NCBI GenBank assembly: GCA_031002005.1
Contig: CM061920.1
Span: forward strand, 121,696,095-121,760,094
From: Vandiemenella viatica
Lineage: Eukaryota; Arthropoda; Insecta; Orthoptera; Morabidae
Direction: 5' to 3'
Length of the DNA stretch: 64,000 nucleotides
A program made the translations under genes and the position numbers. Position 1 is the first letter of the stretch. Each line of letters opens with the position of its first letter. Under the pieces are notes generated by a model, which saw only the letters and a list, made by a program, of their open reading frames with translations, did no database searches and had not been told where the DNA came from. Positions 59,368-64,000 of the stretch are shown here, one piece after another.

Positions 59368-60584
59368 CAATGTGGAACGCTGACTAAAAATTCAGACACT
59401 CCTTGAATTGAGCGTTCTGTAGTAAACGATAAATGCCGATTGTTTAACTAAATAATGTCCTTAATCCAATGTGGTACCTATTGATGTATAACCATTGAAC
59501 TGTTTCCTTTTGCTTAGGGATTTTCGCCTCGTCGACACGAAGTTCTTTAGAGAGGGAAAGGGATTGGGAACATTGAATTCGTTTACGGCCTTTTGAAAGA
59601 ATCACCCCGACACCTGTAGTGATTTCGGAAGAATACCGGACACATACTAAAAAATTCAACCAGACTTACACATTTCTAAAACTTCTTTCTTGTAATAGAA
59701 GTGTCTTACATTTTTCTGATTTATACAAAGTAAAAAATAGTTCTAACGCTCAAAACCTACAAACTGTTCTAATAATTATTCCCAATCTGAGTGGATATAA
59801 TTTCGGAATATCATAAAATAAATCCAACAATAAAATCGGAATCACTTCTAGTAATATTAACTACCAAAAATCTCTATAAAACATTTTGCGTTGAAAGCAA
59901 ATTACACCCAAAATGAACAATAAAACGGGAAAATATGTTGGCACTATTGCAATATTTCATGAAAATGCAGAGAACATAGTTGGTAAATATGTTCGTAGTG
60001 GTTAATATTAATGGTGATAGACAATGTGTAGCGTAATAAGGAGTAATTAAAAATATTTTTATTAATCTCTTGGTTCTCAGGCTAATACTCAGTAACATAA
60101 TCTCTGACCCTCCCTATCATTTTAATTATTAATTTAATATTATTAATACTATTAATAGTATTTATTATTTTCATTTTTATTAATTTTAGATATCTTAAAT
60201 AGCTGTATGAACGACTCTAACGGGTTTTCGATATTTCCGAGCTTCCAGATAGTGGTTTCTATTTTATATTTCCATTGGGGTAGTATTAGTTTATTGTCTT
60301 TAAGAATTGCGTGGTAGAATCTTTGGTGTGTAACAGCTGGGCGGTTTATTAAGTATTCTCTGGCCGGGAAAGTGAGGCATGTGTGCTGCACCGCGTGGAT
60401 GATGTCGCATGACGCGAATTTGTGTTTCACTGTAAAGAAGTTGTAATGATTTGTTAAATAAAGAAGGAAATTTGTCTGTATGTAAGATAAGAATGTAAAA
60501 AAGTGATTCAGTGAGTAGAGTTCTTTAAATTCATTGGTATTTGATCAGAACAGTGCATTTTCATTTTTGACTTACGTTTCGTTT
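59368..60584. other. no gene recognised
   Basis: A GC-richer patch at 60320-60430 lies at the start of a 92-codon minus-strand frame (60430-60152) that becomes AT-driven. No motif was seen. Confidence 0.35.
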
Positions 60585-60839
60585 ATTTAGTTTTTGTTTT
60601 TTTTTCCTTATGGCTTTAGGTCTTGTCGAGTTCGAGGTCATTAGAGGCGGTATGGGACTGGGGACAAGGAACGGGAAGGAATTCGTCCATGGCTTTTTCA
60701 AGGAAGCATCCCGGCATTCGCCTGGAGTGATTTGGGGAAACCATGGAAAACACAAATCTGGATGCCCGGACGGGGATTCGAACCACCGTCCTCCCGAATG
60801 CGAGGCCAGAACGTTAACCCTTCACCCACCACGCTCGGT
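60585..60839 (-). repeat. SINE family A, full-length, with probable target duplication
   Basis: The best-preserved family A copy. The minus strand has the head ccgagcgtggtgggtgaagg, a perfect B box ggttcgaatcc, the block ccatggtttccccaaatcac, tgccgggatgcttcct and the 3' end gacctcgaactcgac, then an A-rich tail. The flanks share tttcgttt (60577-60584 and 60840-60847), probably the target-site duplication. The intact B box indicates a relatively young insertion. Confidence 0.85.
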
Positions 60840-60847
60840 TTTCGTTT

Positions 60848-61589
60848 GTTGATGGTTACATAATTAACTATATTAATCTAAATTATTTCTGCTGACGGAT
60901 CTCGTGTGCTGAGTGATGACAAGTGGGCCTGAATCATCCAACAACACGCCGTCATCACATGTCAATGTGACAGTATTAATAAGCGACATGGTCCTCCGTG
61001 GGCGGTCTTGGTAAACTAAAGCCGCGAAACCATACGAATTAGGTGAAAAGCTTACAACTCTTTGTGAGCAATTCTTTCTTATCAATACTAAGAAATACTT
61101 GTTTGAACCATCTTTTGTGCCGTCTGAAACCAACCAATCAATTTACAGTGGTTTACCTGCTGACTATATCCTTGATTTTGTTTTACGGGTCTTCTCAGGA
61201 TTCGAATTATTTTCTGACTGTAGTCAGCCTAACGTCGAATAGCCATGAAATTCTAAAACCAAGAGCAAAATGGGCATTGCTTGTGGACTTTTACTTGTTG
61301 TAAAATACATGGGGGCCACACAAATTTTTTTGGAAGTATTAATCTTTAGAAAATCAATCGATTAAGTCAGGTTACTTAAAAGGATCTTCACTCGTCCTCT
61401 TGAAGGAAGTTTACACAGTAGTCAAAAGAAAAAGAAAATTATCAGAACTTTATTAATTTCCTAGTACAAGTGCTCAAGTGCTGACGTCTGAACATGAGAA
61501 AATATTGCTGTTAACAGGCAATCCACTTGACAGGTACCTGAGTTATCCTGTGTGAACGTTTGACTCCCGTAGCTTAGTTATGGAACAGG
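60848..61589. other. no gene recognised
   Basis: The frames at 60873-61133 (-) and 61043-61303 (+) overlap and show no motif. Confidence 0.4.
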
Positions 61590-61970
61590 CGCGTCACTAG
61601 CGCCGAGCATTTCCTCGCTTCTATCGGCCAGGCCTGGATTTATTGCTCATCGCCGCTTCGCCATTATTTTCACTAATTAGCAATTACAGAGCGCGTGGCA
61701 TGGCGAATCGGATACCACGAATGAATGAAACATTCTCATCGCATTTTTTAATTATCCAATTAATTTTAATAGCGCATTCTACGCGTTCTGTATCGTTAAT
61801 AAGTCATTGTTCGGACGCAATTCAAGGTGAAATGTGGGCAATGCCCACATTGTACCACACGCACGACACGTACTACAGACAACTTTCACTGTTGCATCAT
61901 TTTGCGGTGAAAGAAGGGCCCGCAGATAAAATGTTTCAAAACATTTACACTTTACAAACTGTAAGATTTG
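61590..61970. other. CpG-containing segment with homeodomain-type motifs
   Basis: Within CpG-rich sequence are several TAAT/ATTA-type sites: cactaattagcaattac (61670-61686) and ccaattaattttaat (61757-61771). A 111-codon + frame (61643-61978) runs through it and on into the foldback element; it is probably not coding. This may be a non-coding regulatory element; support is compositional only. Confidence 0.25.
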
Positions 61971-62183
61971 CTGTGTGAGTGGAGACTTACCCGGCGTACC
62001 TACTGATGCAATTAAATCCTCTCGGATGTCCAGCCGGATGGTGTTGTATAAACGTGACAGTCAGCTTGCGACCGCTAGAAGAGACCTGAAACCTGCTGAA
62101 GACAGCAGAGCTAGCTGTTGAAACGTCGCGTTTATACAACACCACCTGGCTGGACACCCGAGAGGATTTCACTGTAAGATCTG
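61958..62183 (-). mobile_element. palindromic foldback retroposon with 13-bp target duplication
   Basis: actgtaagatttg (61958-61970) and actgtaagatctg (62171-62183) flank the element, differing at one base. The constant end (gtgagtggagacttacccgg) is on the left, so the element reads on the minus strand. The inverted arms are about 62016-62055 (cctctcggatgtccagccgg) and 62124-62167. The inner part keeps gctgaagacagcagag and gctgttgaaacgtcgcg. Compared with 7690-7968 the inner hairpin is shorter. Confidence 0.8.
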
Positions 62184-62511
62184 TGCTACAAATTACGTGT
62201 TTTATCAATTCCTTAAGGAAGAAACAACGGAATATTTAGAAAAGTTTCGAGTAGATTTGAAAATTCAAATATGTTCTCCTTAGGTAATAATGTACCAAAA
62301 AAGACTGATGCAACTGAGCACTGAGACAAGATGCCAACTGAACCTAAATAAATTAAATAACTCGTTATAATGAGAAAGACGTTGAAATTATTGCATCGTT
62401 GCTTCAAAACTTTCTAACGATGTCAAGTTAATGTTAAAGTCAATCGTGATTAAAAATTACTACGCTTTATGTGTCAACTGTAAAAGACAAACATTTTTCG
62501 AACTTTCAGGC
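62184..62511. other. no feature recognised
   Basis: AT-rich DNA between the foldback element and repeat F. Confidence 0.5.
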
Positions 62512-63190
62512 TTGTATGTAAGTTTAAAGATATTCTGTTATATGTACTAATTGCAATAAACATCAGTAATAATAGTACTGTTTTGGAATATCCTTGAAAG
62601 CAAGGAATAAAGCCATCCCAAGAGACCCGGCGACAAGGAGAAGTTTCATGTAACAAGAGAAAATTTGAACAAGGAAGAGTGAAGTAAGGGAAGCTGCAAC
62701 AGATGAGCTATAAAAGATGTTATGTTGAATAGTAGTAATTAAAAATTGTTACAAAGACGAATTGTAAAAAGATTGTTACGATTGGGGCCAGAATGAAAGA
62801 AATGGTTGTACAAAAAGATGAGTTGCGTGGAGAGTGAGGCTGCAGAATAAATGTGTATGGTTCATATTGGCGAAAAAGTTGATGAATCTCTCTACTTAGA
62901 CGAGAGAAAGAAAGGTTGGGTATTATTTTCCCTTTGAGGTCAAAGGAAGCACAACTGAATAAAATATGACGGGAGAGTCCACTGTAGACGTCGTCTAATG
63001 CTTAACACAGGGCGTAAAATTTACTCTTTTTGTAAGGAGGACCCAGCGAAATCAATAACAGATAAAGTAAATTATTGTATTAGAAACGAGAGGTGGTTTG
63101 AAGTAATAATTTATGTGTGATATATCAAGTAAGTAAATGCTGAGAAAGACAAAAAAAACTTCTAGCCGAGGTTGAGCGTCATACAACGTC
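62512..63190 (+). repeat. dispersed repeat F, second copy
   Basis: Same-orientation partner of 58768-59367, with about 60-80 extra bases in the second half (around 63030-63080). No direct flanking repeats or coding frame were found. Confidence 0.75.
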
Positions 63191-64000
63191 ACCTAAAGCA
63201 TGTAAATCACCAGTCTCTTCACATAATACTTTTTGCCTCTTAATGGATCTCGGCTAGGTCGATACATAATGCGACCTATAAACTCTCGGAGGCGGTTGTT
63301 AACTTCGCTTGATATGCTTCTCAGGAATGCATGCTGTGCTGCTTTGGGAATATCGAACCATTTTTCTGTCGATGATTTAATAAATACTACTTAAAGATAA
63401 TCCAGGCCCTCAAAATCGTGTCTACATGTAAACAGCATTACATATTCGTATATCTGACCACCAAATTGAATCTTGGCGAAGTCTGGAATCTTCAATTATT
63501 AGGATGAAATCTGCAAATAGACCGGACGCGTGAAACAGTGAGGCACTGTTAGCATCCGACGTTAATCAGAAAATTCCCTAAGCATTTCATATCAAAAATT
63601 TCTAAACCAACTAATGTTAGTTTTCTCAGTAAGTTCCAAAGATTCCAGGACAGCATTTGTGTGCTGTTTTAAATGTTTTCCTTCATATATAATATCCGCA
63701 ATTTATACCAACGTACGTCGTGGAAATTGCTCTAGAGATTTGAGTCAACACATAAGATATTTTATTGGAACTATTTCATCCTACAGCGTATCACACACAA
63801 AACTTTAGACAAAAAAAATTTGGATTAGTATATTTATAAACAATTCTGTATTTCATAGAACGGATTTATTTACTTTCCACGCTCGTTGTAATATAACACG
63901 AGGTGATTTCTGATCATAGCAGAGGCTTTAATTAACTGTTACAATTACACAATCTCAAGGTATTTAATATAACTACAGAATTCATATGTTTGGATGAAGT
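63191..64000. other. no feature recognised
   Basis: AT-rich DNA to the window end. The 64-codon frame at 63614-63808 has no motif. Confidence 0.45.

Noticed and set aside
58768..63190. LTR retrotransposon bounded by repeat F
   Set aside because: The spacer contains no gag, protease, integrase or RT motif and no primer-binding site was seen; the copies also differ too much for paired LTRs of one recent insertion.
1..64000. CRISPR arrays, bacterial operons, phage or plasmid genes
   Set aside because: Gene density, splice-like sites and the repeat classes are those of an animal genome; no such feature was found.

Overview
The window is eukaryotic nuclear DNA, most likely from an insect with a large genome. 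It is AT-rich with long non-coding stretches, and repeats dominate: non-LTR retrotransposons, tRNA-derived SINEs, Tc1 and mariner relics and Helitrons. The mix and the SINE types look polyneopteran (orthopteran- or phasmid-like), but I cannot name the species. There are no bacterial features, rRNA, functional tRNA gene, CRISPR array or complete host gene that I can support.

Layout. 1-3.5 kb: a decayed purine-rich stretch, a SINE and a GC-rich decayed segment. 7.7-9.5 kb: a palindromic foldback retroposon flanked by a 13-bp direct repeat, then a Tc1-like transposase relic. 10-13.7 kb: a tRNA-like SINE head, a CpG-rich island with a possible first exon at 11.2-11.6 kb, and an exact 95-bp tandem duplication of a tRNA-like sequence. 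17.7-22.1 kb: a partial foldback copy, a 0.9-kb Helitron carrying a SINE, another SINE, and a possible two-exon gene whose putative intron is almost filled by a 528-bp inverted-repeat element. 24-28.4 kb: a 3.64-kb Helitron on the minus strand; its ORF joins the N-terminal basic region to the C-terminal end of the helicase, without the Rep and ATPase parts. 30.5-36 kb: a frameshifted LINE, then two inverted copies of a ~270-bp repeat around a second LINE, a SINE head and an open frame ending at a consensus splice donor.

36.5-37.2 kb is a diverged tandem array. 38-42 kb holds a second-family SINE, a GC-rich island and an internally deleted mariner with perfect 30-bp terminal inverted repeats. 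42.5-51.7 kb holds LINE fragments, including more copies of the 33.8-kb LINE, a two-copy tandem repeat and a repeat shared with 24 kb. 52.5-55.7 kb is a long, inactivated LINE with 5' leader, endonuclease, reverse transcriptase and C-terminal parts. 56-63.2 kb holds two SINEs, three short coding-like patches (one resembles the N-terminal Rossmann segment of a short-chain dehydrogenase), a 0.6-kb repeat present twice, and another foldback copy.

No set of genes here works as a system. The strongest signals are about mobile elements: the palindromic retroposon with a constant 3' end and 13-bp target duplications, the two Helitrons sharing termini, and the deleted mariner. The host exon candidates rest only on open frames, splice-like sites and base composition.
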